A DNA stretch of 64,000 nucleotides from Anaeramoeba flamelloides (GCA_027625915.1 JANTQA010000033.1:7316001-7380000); one strand, 5' to 3'; positions 1 to 11,880 are shown, counted from the stretch's first letter. Numbers and translations are program-made. Notes: a model not told the origin generated them from the sequence alone.

Positions 1-3000
1 TAGTTGCCCCACCATTTATGAGGGACTGCAACTTAATCATTGCCGAATATCGGTTTTCCCATTTTTCACCCTGATCGTTTTCGAGGGTATACAAGATTTT
101 GGAAAGTTCCGTTTGGAGGTTGTGTTCTGAAGTAACCTTTGTTGGGGTTATAGAATCGCTTGCTTCTTTCCAATTTGTGGATAGAAGTGGCGCCTTTTTA
201 CCAAATCTTATGACATTTTTGTTGATTCGCTTTTGGGAATATCTGGGCTTTTTTGTTGTTGACACGGTATGATGTTTCAAATTTGTGGGTGTCGATGTTG
301 TGGTTAATTTTCGATGTTTTGAATTGGAATGCGTTTTTGGTTTTGTCTGTGTTTTGATTTTATTCCGATGCTTACTTTGTGGTTGATTCGATGAATTATT
401 TTGTTTTTTGACAGGAGTAAAAGAAACTTCGGATAATTTATCAAGCAATTTATTAACTTTTTTTTTTGAGACATATTCCCCAACATACCCACCCATTTTC
501 TCTATTAATTTTTCCCCATATAAACTAATCATAAAAAATGGGAAAGGGGTGTTTATTAATAAAATAAAATAAAATAAATAAATTGAAAAATTTAAAATAT
601 TCAGAAAGTTATTCAAAAAAAAAGAATTTTTTTTCCTTATTATTGTTGTTGTTGTTATTATTATTAGATTAATGTATTTTTCAAAAACAAAATCTGGTAG
701 TTTCAAAAGAATCGAAATTATAGCTTTGAGAAAATAAACTAAATTTCAGAATAAATGTCCCAATTTTTTTTTTTTTTATTTTTTACTTTTTTTTATTTTA
801 ATTTTTAGATGAAAAACAAACAAATATTTAAAGTATATAGAACTGAATACTAAAATAGTAATTTTTTTATTATAATAAATAACTTGAATTTATAAAAATA
901 TTTATTTTCAAAATTTGTTTTTTAATGGGCAAATGTTTTTGAAATGGGGTTTAGATCGATTTCGCATTATTCTCATTGTTGATTACAATTGGTGATTTTT
1001 TAAGAAATTCATATTTAATCTACTGATTTGAAAATCAAAATTTTTTAAAATTCTTGGTGATACGGCCTTATGAGAAAAGTGCCTTGGTGTCAAATTATTT
1101 TCAAAAATGGATTAGAATTTACAAAAAAAGTAAATTGAAGAAAAAAATTAATTCACCTTAACTTTCATTCTTTTGATATAAATTTTGGATTTTTTATAAA
1201 AAAAAAATAATTATGTTTCAGTAATAAAAGTGCTTTTGACTCAAAATAATCAAATGTAAAAAATTGATGATCAGTATAAAAATGATAAATAATGAGATTT
1301 TTTTTTTTTTTGAACATTTTCAATTAAGCAAATAGATCAAATCTTTTGGGTAAAAAAAGATTGAACATTTGATGATCTGAAAATATTATTTTTTGATTTT
1401 TTGTGATTGTTAAGATCTAGGCTCATGAAATGGGGGAAAAATATCATATCTTTTGTGTGGTTAGTCTTTGTTATTTTGAATCTCAGTTTTTTGATCTAAA
1501 ACTTACTTTGTCTTTTATAAGCTGATAAAAAATGAATTTTATTTTATAAAATCGATTTCTAATTTCCAAATTTGTGGAGGAAAGTGTAATATATTGGTTG
1601 ATAGAGTTTTAATTGGAAATAGGGAATTAATGATTTTCTGTTTTGAATTTTATTTAGGTTTGGTTTTGTTTCAATTCTTTAAATAATTTTTCAAAAGTTG
1701 GTTTCCAAAATTGAGTAATAATGTAAAGAGTAATTCAGGATCTTCTTATTTTTATGTTGGCAATTTTCCTTTTGTCGAGTTAAAAATAAAAATATTTTGC
1801 TTTTTTTATTTGTTATTTGTGATTTTTAGTCCTTAATTTTAAAGTAATTTTCTCTTTAAATTCAAAAGTCATTTTAATCACACCTAAATTACTTTTTTGA
1901 GTAAAGGTTTATAGATATTATTGGGTTTTATTGAAATTCAAACAAAAATTCAAAATTTTTAATAGGGTTAAAAGAATTTGAGGAAAAATGATATCACAAT
2001 TACATTCAAATTGGGCATAATTTTAATTTTTTTTAAATAATTTTATGATTTTCCCTTTTTTTATTTTCATTTTGTTTTCTAATTAAATAAATATTTATAT
2101 TTGATTGGTAAATTTTTTCAAATGATTGATATTAGGATAAAGTTGAGTGAGTTCTTTATAAAAGAAAAACTTAAAACAATATTCGTTGATGTTATCTAAC
2201 AATTTGATCGATTAATATTCCGAAATTTCAACAAATTTACTAAAACGTTTTTTTATGACTCAACATGCAATTAGGAAAAAGGAGCTCAAGACAAAATAAA
2301 ACCCATCAACAAATTCATTTAAACTAGAAAATTTCAGGTCTCTCACAACAATTCTTTTAAACCTCTTTATTTTTTCCACTCTTCATTCTTTTCTTTCTAT
2401 CATTTTTTCCCCACTTCTTCATTTTTTACTCTTTCTTGTTTTAGAAAACTAAATTAAGATTCAAATACTTCTGATGACTGTATCTATTTAGATACTCTTT
2501 GAATTAGAAGTCTCAAATTTAGTAACTTCAAAATTATCTCTTTAACAGATTAGATGAGGTTTCATCTAACCCTTAGCAATAAATCCAAAACGTTTTTTTG
2601 TTGTGTTCTCTCTCAAATTTTTTGACCATAAGATTTTTTATTTGTATTTTTATTTTTTGTTTTGTGAGTATTATAGATGATAAACAATTGTCAATAAATC
2701 AATTATATTGAGATTTTATAATTTAGTATTCCTTCTTGTATTATATTAAATAAGATTTTTTTTTCAATACAGTCAGTTTCACTTTTAAGGTACAAACTTT
2801 CAACGAAATTTAAGGAACAAATAAATCTCAAATTAAGACACAAAATTTGGAATTTTTTTTTTTACAATTTATTTTTACTAGAATTTGAATTTTGTGCCTT
2901 AATTTGAGATTTTTTTTGTGCCTTAAATTTCGTTGAAAGTTTGTGCCTTAAAAGTGAAACTGACTGTAATTGAATTTTGGTGTGTCATAAATTTTGAATT

Positions 3001-4368
3001 GGGGTTTATGATGACATCGCCCATAAACTGATTTGATGGTCTTTGAATCTAAATGGTACAAAATTTCAGTCATTATTTTTTAGTCAATTCTGTGATCTAA
3101 CTTTAATTTAAGAATTGTTAGTTCTCCAATATATACAACAAAAAAAAAAAAATATCTAACAAAATAAACAGGTTTTATTATCATCAAACCATTTCTTTGA
3201 AAGCTCTATTTGTCAAAGAAAAATACTGGTGTTCGAAATTTAAACGGGATAAAATTTAATCAGATTATTTTTATCAGTTTGCAATATTCCTTTCATTGAG
3301 GGACATTCGTTTACCCTATCATATAGAATAAAAAAAAGAACCAAGCAAATAGAGATCACAAATCACAATCTATTTCTTTTCAAACTCTATTGGTAAAAGG
3401 AAAAGAGGAAAAGGCAGTGAAATTTTTTTTTCCCATTTCTGATTTTTCTGCCCATATGATCATAACTTTTTCTGACAATTGGAACACAAATAAGGATTTA
3501 CACAAGAATCCTTTTTGGACTGGTTTGACAAATTTTTACGACGCTCAAAACATCTTTTTTAAATATAATACTATCCTTTAATACTGTAGTGGTGATAATA
3601 CCTTCAAGAATTCATCTCATACACTTTGCAATAAATAAAAGATTTGTTCGATTGTAAACAAAAAGAAAGAAAAAATTTTGGAAAGAGAGATTGATAGAAC
3701 AAACCTGTATAGAAGTGTAAAAAGCAATTCAGCCTTTTTTTGGATCTTTTCATATTCCGATGAAAGAAAGCGAAGCAGGTAAGGCAAAAATGAAGATAAA
3801 GGGAACCTTGTCTCATATGTTTTTAAATACTGAATATTCACATCCAAATAGATTTTTAAAATGCGGTAATTCTCTCTTTGCAACCAGTGGATCGTTAAAG
3901 ACCAGAACCTTTTTGCACCAAAAATACTGATTAAAGAGAATAGTATATTCTGCATAATTTTCAAGATTTCTTTCGAGTCATTGATATAATAAATCCTCGA
4001 TTCAAAACAAGAAATAATCCTCTCGTCTTCCTTGTAAAGTTTTTTGCCAACAAGCAAAAGAAATTGTTGGAAAGTTTCTAATAATGTTGCAATTAATGAA
4101 GAATCATCAAGGTTACTTCCTAAAATAGTTAAAAAGTCGCCAAGGGTTGAAGTTAATTCCAAAACCGAATACTTTTGACCACTGATGATCAAATTTACAA
4201 TTTTTTTAATCTGATGGATTTGTTTTTTTAATTCTTGAGAAGCGAAAAAAGAAAAAGAAACAAATTATTAAACAAGATATAAAAAGAATTTTGAACAATT
4301 AATATTTAAAAGTGGGTTCTTAACTTACTATTGATATTAAAAAATTCTGATTTTTGATTTTGATCCAT
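1..4368 (-). CDS. CLASP: CLASP-like TOG-domain microtubule-binding protein (5' part, runs off left edge)
   Basis: Three exons are inferred: 4368-4329, 4233-3705 and 524 down to the left edge. Phases match at both junctions (1, then 2). Exon 1 starts with ATG (MDQNQKSEFF). Exon 2 encodes a leucine-rich helical HEAT-like array ending in EKIQKKAELLFTLLY. Joined to exon 3 it continues LYGEKLIEKM and VNKLLDKLSEV, which reads like the end of a TOG domain. A basic Ser/Thr/Asn-rich linker of about 100 residues follows. Then comes EKWENRYSAMIKLQSLINGG, which resembles the first helix of a second CLASP-family TOG domain. CLASPs bind tubulin and stabilise microtubule plus ends. About 364 residues lie inside the window. 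Intron 1 is 94 nt; intron 2 is a 3.2-kb giant with a weak GTTTGT donor. Alternative: two separate genes, one ending at 3617 (LLYSV or LLQSV) and one starting at ATG 532. Confidence 0.6.
2770..2966. repeat. MITE family 1, copy A (TA-flanked palindrome)
   Basis: The arms are inverted repeats of roughly 75-80 bp around an AT-rich centre of about 40 bp. The ends read CAGTCAG...CTGACTG with TA on both sides. CA(G) ends with a TA duplication are typical of Tc1/mariner-type non-autonomous elements. There is no coding capacity. Copies B and C lie at 14582-14779 and 31169-31361. A related uninserted site exists at 20053-20116. Confidence 0.8.
3045..3425 (+). repeat. 380-bp dispersed repeat, inverted partner at 10715-11100
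   Basis: Reverse complement of 10715-11100 matches this stretch over almost its full length with scattered substitutions and small indels. Shared landmarks are GAATTGTTAGTTCTCCAATA, TCTATTTGTCAAAGAAAAA and the segment around GGTAAAAGGAAAAGAGGAAA. It lies in the CLASP-like giant intron. Function is unknown; it is probably a decayed transposon-derived repeat. Confidence 0.7.
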
Positions 4369-4734
4369 TTGAGTGAAGTATTCAAGTAAAAAAAATGTAA
4401 AAAAATGATTAAATAATTATTTTGAAATTTTTATTTATTCTATTAAATTTTTTAACGGCTATTAATCATTTTTTCAAATTAACTTTTTTAATTGAATTGG
4501 ATATTATTTGTGTTACCTAAATAAGTCAAGAGGAAGTTAACAATTGTTGAAAAATAAATTGGATTAACTTTTTCAGTCTTCTTTACCAAAAAAGGTTTTA
4601 AAGAACTTTAGAATAGTTAAGTACTCGTAAACTAAAAAACAATATTCTAGCAAATCTATTGTTGTTAAAATGATATGTTCAGAATTAGTAAGGTGGAGGA
4701 ATACTTTACCATTTTAATGTATAATGGTATTTAA

Positions 4735-4888
4735 ATTATAAAGGAGCAAGAATTTTCACTTTCAATTCCAGAGTCCTCTTGTATAAATAGAGTTCTCAAC
4801 AAAGTAAGATGTAATTTGTGGATTTGTTTGAAAAAGGAAAATTGAAAATGAAGTGAAAATTTTTCCCATTTATTATTCAAATTCCCGC
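4735..4888. repeat. MITE family 2, copy A
   Basis: The left end GGTATTTAAAT...TTTTCACTT pairs with the right end AAGTGAAAATTTTTCCC...TTCAAAT as an inverted repeat of about 35-40 bp around an AT-rich core. The better preserved copy is 47764-47928. There is no coding capacity. Confidence 0.55.
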
Positions 4889-5254
4889 AATAAAATGAAC
4901 AAAATTTTCATTAGACGTACCAAAAATGATTTTAAAAGTAAGGTAAAAACAGTTTTTTAATGACTAACAAACTATTTAGATTCTGATTTTTTTCCTTAGA
5001 AATTGATTTTTGTAAAAATATTTCTTGTTTATTTTTTGTTTTTGAAATCACACAAAAGATTTTGTTTATCTTTATTTTTCAATTAAGAGAGAATATTGTA
5101 CTTCTTTTTTTGTGAAGGCTTACAGAAATGATCAAAGAAACAGATAAAAAACAATAAGTGTAATTGAGTATCTGACTGATGTTTTTTACATTACTTATGT
5201 CAAAATAATGTATGTCGAAAAAGATTATTCAGGTGTCAAATTAAAAAGCATGTC

Positions 5255-5700
5255 TTTTTGTTCTAGAAGACCTATACATTAAATGATCAAAGAAACAGAA
5301 CAATAAACTCTAAGTAAGTATTGTACTGATTTCTTAAAGTTCTATTATTTAAAAAGAAATTCTAAAAATAAAGGATCAAATTGGAATATTTATCTCAAAA
5401 AATAGAGTAAATTATATATATATAATTTATTATTAATCAGAAAATTTCAAAAAAATTGTGAATATTAAGAAAAATTTTGAACAAATTACATTCGTAATTT
5501 AAAAGTTACTAAAATGATCCAGGAATTTACCTTCAAAATTGATTTGGATGTAGATATACTATCATGCATGGATTGAATGTTGTTTTGGAACAAGAAGAAA
5601 AACAAGCACAGAATATATTTTGAAACACTGATTAAAAATGGTGGGAATTTAATATTTTTATCACTGTAGTTCATTTCAAAAATTTAAACCGTTCAAATAA
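5255..5700 (+). repeat. dispersed repeat family (partners about 12450-12870 and 57450-57620)
   Basis: The shared core is GATCAAAGAAAC followed by CTGATTTCTTAAAGTTC(T/C)ATT and GGATCAAATT. The 5' part recurs as a partial tandem copy at about 5101-5185. The similarity to 12.4-12.9 kb continues through a TTGGAACAA(C)AAGAAGAAAAA(C/G)CA segment. It is diverged, in the same orientation at all three sites, and has no open frame worth calling. Confidence 0.6.
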
Positions 5701-6244
5701 TATTGGCCATTTGTCGAAAGAAAAGAAATATACCAATATGATGAAGACAACACCCACATAATAAATATGAATTTTTAAATAACTTTTTAAAAAGAATTAT
5801 GAAGACATTTAAAGATCAAATTCTAATTTATTGACAAAAATAAAAAAGAAAAAAATATTTTTTTTAAATCGGAACAAAAAATTCTTTTTAGAGTTCTGAT
5901 AATTTGTTACTTTTTAATTAAATTTTTAAAACATAATCATTTGGCTTTTTAAACCTTTTACATTAATCAAAAATCTAACCAGAAATTCCAGTTGGGATAT
6001 GAACCAATTATGTTAGTGTGTATTCTTTGTCTTCCAATGCTGAAGCCTGAAAAAAACAAGTTTTCAATTTTGTAAAATTCTGAAAAAATAAAATAGAAAA
6101 TTTCAAGATATATAGAACTATAACTTTAAATAACCATTCGTGTATTGTCAATAAACTTTATTTACAATATATAAACAGTTCCAGAACTAAAAATTCTTAA
6201 ATATATATTATTTATCGTTCTTAATATAAATTTATTTTTTAAAG

Positions 6245-6327
6245 ACTCTTGTCAAGGAAAACCAGTCTATTTTGGGGAAAAAATTCCAAATAAATGTAAC
6301 ACTGTATTTTATATAAATTCGACTTAG
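6245..6327 (+). pseudogene. orphan exon-like fragment
   Basis: A T-rich tract ending in AAAG is followed by a 27-codon frame ending in TAG. It encodes DSCQGKPVYFGEK and then a second Cys in PNKCNTVF. Composition is less AT-rich than its surroundings, and it looks like the tail of a secreted or Cys-containing protein. No upstream partner exon was found, so it may be debris or a chance frame. Confidence 0.2.
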
Positions 6328-6429
6328 GATATTTACTTCAATTTTTATTAACTAGTAGCATTGTAAATGCTGTACTCATCTAATAAAACTGACATAAAAA
6401 AAATACTCAGGATAAATACGCCCTTCGTG

Positions 6430-6605
6430 AGGTTTTACAGAATTCAAAAGAATTAAGTAAAATATAAGAGATTATACTCTATTCTTATAAATTCTGAAAG
6501 TCTAACAAAAGTTTCCATCAATGTCCTTGCTTATCCAGAATTCATAAGAATCGAGAAAAATCTTTGGTTTTACTCAATTCTTTTAAATTCTGGAAAAGCT
6601 AACGT
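6430..6605. repeat. two tandem copies of an 80-bp palindrome family
   Basis: Each unit reads approximately (C)CAGAATTCAAAAGAATTGAG...CTCAATTCTTTTAAATTCTGG, so it can fold on itself. Further copies lie at about 8470-8550, 20850-20930, 21005-21080 and 55135-55215. Around three of these loci longer shared flanks are seen, such as the TTTTCTTGAGGTTTTCTGTT segment here and its reverse complement near 20737. This suggests a larger composite element. Confidence 0.65.
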
Positions 6606-8735
6606 TAGTGTTGGTCGAGTGCCTTGGTTTTCTTGAGGTTTTCTTGAGGTTTTCTGTTTATTACAATCATTTAAAAAAAAAACTACGATAAGGGTCCTTA
6701 GAGTGTCGTCACGTGTTAGGCTTTTTTCCTAATTTTTGGAATAAATCAAAAATTTCTTGAATTTTCTCTCTATTTCAAAAATTAAAAAAAACCTAATCGA
6801 TGAATCAAATAATAAATTATTTTACACGATTTACAAGAAAAAATAATTCTTTAATAGTCAAAACAATTGATTTCCACCAATTGAGAGATATTTCTTAAAT
6901 TAAAATACTTTGAAAACATTCTTAGATGACATCTTAACTGTACAGAAAAAAATTTAAAAGTTTTTACTATTCAATATGAAAAAAATTCTTTATAGAACAC
7001 AGTAAATTGGATTTTTCAAATTAAATTATTAAAATATCTTTAAAAATAATTGTTTTTCAAAGCTCTCGTATGAAATAATTGTATATTATTAAGTGATTTT
7101 ATCAAAAAGAGAAAGATTAGCAACTGTTTAATTTTTTTGATATTGTTTTTTACGGATTGTAAAGAGTTAAAGACTGTCAACATGTCTTATTTATACAACA
7201 ATAAAATATTAGCCGATACTTTTTTTTCAGTGTTAATATTTAAAGAGCGTTTGACAATTATGTATAATATTTCAGATTTAAATTAAGGTTTTTAGGTTAT
7301 ATCTTTGATTAATTTAAAAGGTTGATAAATGTATATTAATTTTTTTTCAAAATTTTAATTAAAAGGTAGCAAATTTAGGAACAATAAAAAGAATTTTTTG
7401 TTCAAATTCAAAAAGTTTATCTTTTTATTTTTTTATAAAAAATTACAATTTGATCTTTAAATACCCCCCCCCCCAATTCTTCTTTAATATTTATTTATAG
7501 AATAATATTTCTTGTTTATTGATTATTATTGTAATATTTTTATATTTCTTTTCTTTCTGAAATCAGTCAGTATTTTTGTATACGTGTTAAATTTACTCCA
7601 AGACTTAAAGTTAAAAACCCCGACTAGTTGCAGATTTAAAATATGATATATATTTTTTAAGGGCCACATTTCCACCTGAAAAGTGTAAACTATTAGTGTT
7701 ATTTTACTTTTAGTATTTAAAAATAATTTAATTCTGAATAAATGGACATTATAATTTTAATTTCAAGGTTAAAACAAAACAAAAAATAAAAATAAAAATA
7801 ATGGATAAAATTAGAAAGGAAATTTTTAAAAAATATCCAAAAGTGATTTTCCAGTACAAAAAAAAAATTTAAAACACTTATAAACTTGTAAAAGTAACTG
7901 TAAAAAACATTTTGAACATTTTTGAGGTATTTTTTATGTTTATAGGTTATAAATCAAAAATATGAAAATTAAAATCATATTTCCGATAATCTAAAATAGA
8001 GATAATTGTAAAAATAGTTAGAATTGTAAAAAATTTCAATTTTCTGTTAAAGGAAATTATCAGATTTGAAATTTAAATAAGAGAAAAAAACACTTTAAAG
8101 AGTATTTTTATGTACAATTTACCCTTTTTTATGTGAAAAAAAAGTATTAAAGTTCTAAATTTTTCAATAAATTCAAAAAATTAAAGATTCTGACTAAAAT
8201 TTTTCTCAAAAAAATAACAATGATTTATGTATGTCTCTGTTCATTATTGTAAATTGATCACAAAAAATTAAACAAAAAAGATCAAAACTTTTAAATGAAA
8301 ATTTAATTGTATAAAAAAGAATTCTTATAAACTTATAATATAAGTTTCAGAATTCTAGAAGTAACTTCAAGTTCTTTAAAGTGTCAAGATTTTTTTTAAT
8401 GTAAGAAATTAAAAGAAAATTATATTTATATTTTCTTATTATTTATCAAATTAAATAAAAACCTAACCTCACTATTCCAAAATTGAAAAGAATTGAGTAA
8501 AATCTTTAATCGTATTCTCTATTCTTATATATTCCTGAAAAGCACAAAAAAATAAGAGGAATTAAAAACTCATCACTTTTTTTAACAATAAAAAAAAAAA
8601 AAAGAAACTTTTATACAACAAACAAATAAAAAATTATAATATTTTTTTGAATAATTTTGTATTTTTTATTTTTTTTTCAAGATTTATTTTTAAAAATAGA
8701 ATATTTAGAAAGTATTCAAGAACGAATAAATTAGT

Positions 8736-10496
8736 TTAGTAATATTTAGGATTTTTAACCTTTGTTTTTAAATTAAGCCATTTTTTAAAAAATATTTGAA
8801 TTGTTCTAACAATTAATTCATTATCTTTCTGGTTATTCGACTTTGCGAACATGAAAACACATTCATTTTGTTTTTTTTTCTTCCCATAGGACTGTATTTT
8901 AAAAATATTCCTGCCCTTCAGATATTCAACTTGCAATTCGCTATTAAATGGTATTGTGTATTTAATTTTTTTACCACTAATCGTGATTCCAGATTTGTGT
9001 ATAAATATATAACCGGGCACTATCGGGAATAGCCGTTTGACAACAATATAAACCAGAAAGGCGACCTTTTTATTTTGGTAATAATATTTTGGAGCAAAGT
9101 CTTCAAAATATTGCCAATTAATTTTATGGTATTGCCTGTTCTCAAAAAATTTTTCATTATTTTGTTGAACCCATATTATTGCTTCTTGATCTTTTGAAGA
9201 TGAAATTGTAACCCAAGATCCAATCAATGGGGTAGCTTTTGAACTCTGCTGGGATTTGTTTCCACGTGACCGTTCTTTTTGGTTTTTTTTGTTAATTTTA
9301 TGATTATTTTTGTGTTTCTTTGATTGTTGATAGCGACTTGCTTTTCCGATTAAAACGTCCAATTGTTCTTGAATAATTATATAGTCACTCAAGGAATTGA
9401 AGATCGATTTTGGGAATTTGTGATTAAACTCTGGTAAAACGGCATTGGTGTCGAGCTTATTAAGATCCACATGCCCAATTAAAGAGTTTTTCCCAATTCT
9501 CTTTTCTTTACCCCGAGAGAAATTGTAAATCCAAAAAAGAAAGACGAGACATGATCTAATCTCCTTATTTTTCGTTTTGATTCCAATTTCTCTTAAACGT
9601 TCTGCATCCTTTATCAAAATTACTGTTTCACTGGCCCTTGAGATACACCATTCAAGGTCGCCCCAAGACCGGATCTCAAAAACAAAGTCCTTATCCATAT
9701 TTTGAATTATTAAATTCTTTTTCTTTATCACCAAGATCGATTCTTTCCATTTGCCATTACAATTGTTGTCCATTTCAATTTGAATTTTAAACTCACCCAA
9801 TGCCATCCATGAGCGCGACAAATTGTATGCGTTGACAAAGTGATCTTTGTCCTTTGTAATCGCTTCAACAGACGAACTTTCCAAATGGAACAAATCGATC
9901 TTGCTCCAATTGTAGCACGTGTTCAGGATCAAGAATAATTCGAAGCGATCAAGATCGTTACGATTGGCGTGTGACCTTTGATCCCGGATCCTTCCAATCA
10001 AGGTGCGTGCGCCCTCGAGCAATAATAAATCCTTATTGTCCTGTAAAGTTATTTGAAAAAACGATCTTGTGTAATGCCCTTTGACCCCGCTTTTGAGATC
10101 TTCCTCGCTTTCACTTTCGGATTCACTTTCGCTAGAGAATTCTGTTTCATTTTCTTTATCTTGCTCTTTCTCTTTCTCTTTCTCTTTCTCTTTTTCTCTT
10201 TTTTTCTTTTTCTTTTTTTCGTTGTTTTTCGTTTTTTGTTTTCCTCTTTCTTTATCTTCAACATAATCGCTAAAGTCATCACTATTCTCGGAAGAAAAGG
10301 TTTCAGTTGAATCTTTAAACTCTGTGTCATCGTCTTCAAGTTGCTCTTCTAATGTTTCCTTTTGGACTTTTTCGGGACTAAACTCTGGATCTGAACTAAA
10401 ACTATCGACAAGTGATGTGGAATTGGAATTATTACTCAAGCCACTTGAATCAGAAAGTGTGTTTTCTTGACTTGACTGTGATCGTGTGCTTGACAT
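8736..10496 (-). CDS. acidic/EK-rich protein with two PH-like regions
   Basis: Single exon of 586 residues with ATG at 10496. Residues 1 to about 130 are Ser/Asp/Glu-rich and then a Lys-Glu repeat (KEKEKEKEKE), so probably disordered. From about residue 140 the sequence is globular. Two beta-rich segments each end in a predicted helix: one around KESILVIKKKNLIIQN to SCLVFLFWIYNF, the other around GYIFIHKSGITISGKKIKY to TIQIFFKKW. Both fit the PH-like fold pattern, but this is inference from pattern only. No catalytic motif is seen. A lysine-rich linker separates the two. If they are PH domains, a membrane- or scaffold-associated role is likely. I do not recognise a named family. Confidence 0.75.
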   Translation of the reverse strand: MSSTRSQSSQENTLSDSSGLSNNSNSTSLVDSFSSDPEFSPEKVQKETLEEQLEDDDTEFKDSTETFSSENSDDFSDYVEDKERGKQKTKNNEKKKKKKREKEKEKEKEKEQDKENETEFSSESESESESEEDLKSGVKGHYTRSFFQITLQDNKDLLLLEGARTLIGRIRDQRSHANRNDLDRFELFLILNTCYNWSKIDLFHLESSSVEAITKDKDHFVNAYNLSRSWMALGEFKIQIEMDNNCNGKWKESILVIKKKNLIIQNMDKDFVFEIRSWGDLEWCISRASETVILIKDAERLREIGIKTKNKEIRSCLVFLFWIYNFSRGKEKRIGKNSLIGHVDLNKLDTNAVLPEFNHKFPKSIFNSLSDYIIIQEQLDVLIGKASRYQQSKKHKNNHKINKKNQKERSRGNKSQQSSKATPLIGSWVTISSSKDQEAIIWVQQNNEKFFENRQYHKINWQYFEDFAPKYYYQNKKVAFLVYIVVKRLFPIVPGYIFIHKSGITISGKKIKYTIPFNSELQVEYLKGRNIFKIQSYGKKKKQNECVFMFAKSNNQKDNELIVRTIQIFFKKWLNLKTKVKNPKYY

Positions 10497-10714
10497 TATT
10501 GCTTATTATTTCTTGGAAAACAAAAAAAAGATATAGCTAGTTTTTTGAAGAAAAAAACTGTTTTTTCCTTGCCTTAAAAAAATGATATTTTTCTCACAAA
10601 ACGTTAATTTTTGGAAACTTAATCGACAAGTTTATAAAAAAAAGTGAATTTTTTCCCTTCATTAAAAATATTTGACTAATGATCGTAGAATAATCATAAA
10701 TAGTAGAAAAATAT

Positions 10715-11100
10715 TCATTACCTTTTCCTCTTTTCCTTTTACCAATAGAGTTTGAAAAGAAATAGATTGAACTTTTTGTGATCTCTTTTTGTTTGGTTCT
10801 TTTTTTTATTCTATATGATCTGTAACGAATGTTCCTCAATGAAAGGAATATTACCAATTGATAAAAATTTAATCTGATTAAATTTTATCTCGTTTAAATT
10901 TCGAACACTAGTATTTTTCTTTGACAAATAGAGTTTTTGAAGAAATAATTTGATGATAATAAAACCTGTTATTTTGTGAGATATTTTACTTTTTTTGTTG
11001 GTTATATTGGAGAACTAACAATTCTTAAATAGAAATCAGATTGGACTAAAAAATAATTACTGAAATTTTTATCTCATTTTGATTCAAATACCACTTTTAA
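10715..11100 (-). repeat. 380-bp dispersed repeat, inverted copy of 3045-3425
   Basis: Reverse-complement match to 3045-3425 as described there. The two copies flank the 3.4-10.7 kb interval in opposite orientation. It lies just upstream of the ATG of the 8736-10496 gene, so it may contribute to that gene's 5' flank. Confidence 0.7.
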
Positions 11101-11234
11101 TTTTTATCTTAAAATTGAAAAATCTTGTTTGAAATGAGATGATTTGTTCAAGGGGGAATTAATGTATTTAAATCGGTATGGGTGTACCGACATTTTTTAT
11201 TGTTTGCTTTTGAAGAATTTTTTTTTGTATTATA

Positions 11235-11880
11235 GACCACAAAAGCAAAGAGGTTCAGTAATTATTGTACTGAAGTTATGATTGATTTGTAATTTCAATT
11301 ACTTATTGGGATTCAAATTGTAAAAAAAAAAAGAAAAGGAAGAAGAAATTGATAAAGAAAAAAAAACGATGCTCAATAATAAAAATTATATGTTAACTCA
11401 AATAAAAGAATTCTGATCCACTAATGCTTTTACAAGTGTTGGGTGAATCTCAGAATTTTTGTTTTTATTTAACTTCCGATAGTTCCAATTTAAAGTAGCA
11501 AGTGATGCTCTTGATTTATTTTTTTTTTTCAACAAAATTTTTCTAATTTTTTTTATTTTAGTACCTTTAAGTCCAACACTGGTTGAAATTTGAACCCTCT
11601 CTCGAAGGCCAAATTGTTTTTTTGAATGGATTTGTCTTCATCACATATTATTTCTTCAATACCAACATCAGCGACCGGTTTTTTTAATAATTTTTAACAT
11701 ACACTGTGTTTCCAAATCTTCCTTTGTGTCCTCCTTTTCTTCGGTTTTAAGTGTTTGAATCCGAATAAGTAATTGGAATTACAAACCAATCATAACTTCA
11801 GTACAATAATTACTGAACCTCTTTGCCTTTGTGTTCTTGACCATTGGCCACAAATTCTCCCAAAATTGAAAGGATAAAAC
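11235..11880 (-). pseudogene. broken coding segment flanked by an 83-bp inverted duplication
   Basis: Positions 11235-11317 and 11754-11842 are inverted copies of each other with only a few differences. Read on the minus strand, the segment between and including the right arm looks like coding sequence. It shows KNTKAKRFSNYCTEVM in the arm, then KTEEKEDTKEDLETQCM, IEEIICDEDKSIQK, LAFERGFKFQPVLDLK and finally SRASLATLNWNYRKL to a stop near 11400. The frame is not continuous and no family was recognised. It could be a decayed host gene that suffered an inverted duplication, or a small DNA transposon that carried coding sequence. Confidence 0.45.

Larger units (their letters stand above)
525..3704 (-). 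other. giant intron of the CLASP-like gene (3180 nt), repeat-filled
   Basis: This non-coding stretch lies between the second and third CLASP-like exons. Its 5' end contains a normal-looking 81-nt mini-intron (3704-3624, ending GCAAAG). The stretch holds a 197-bp MITE (2770-2966), an older dispersed repeat (about 1980-3020) also present at 19.7-20.1 kb, and a 380-bp repeat (3045-3425) present inverted at 10.7-11.1 kb. A pyrimidine-rich tract lies at about 2355-2445. I see no convincing gene inside. Confidence 0.55.
4369..8735. other. intergenic region, mostly decayed repeats
   Basis: No intact gene was found in 4.4 kb. It lies downstream of the 8736-10496 gene and upstream of the CLASP-like gene. 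It holds a MITE-2 copy (4735-4888), a dispersed repeat (about 5100-5700), an exon-like fragment (6245-6327), two 80-bp palindromes (6430-6605), a third near 8470-8550, and an 11-base C run at 7464-7474. Confidence 0.7.

Noticed and set aside
10053-10310. Plus-strand frames rich in Phe/Leu/Ser
   Set aside because: They are antisense shadows of the Glu-Lys repeat of the minus-strand gene at 8736-10496.
11754-11842. In-frame TAA in both arms as evidence of a reassigned genetic code
   Set aside because: Complete genes here (BiP, V-ATPase c, Rab5) end normally at TAA and contain no internal TAA; the arms are decayed sequence.
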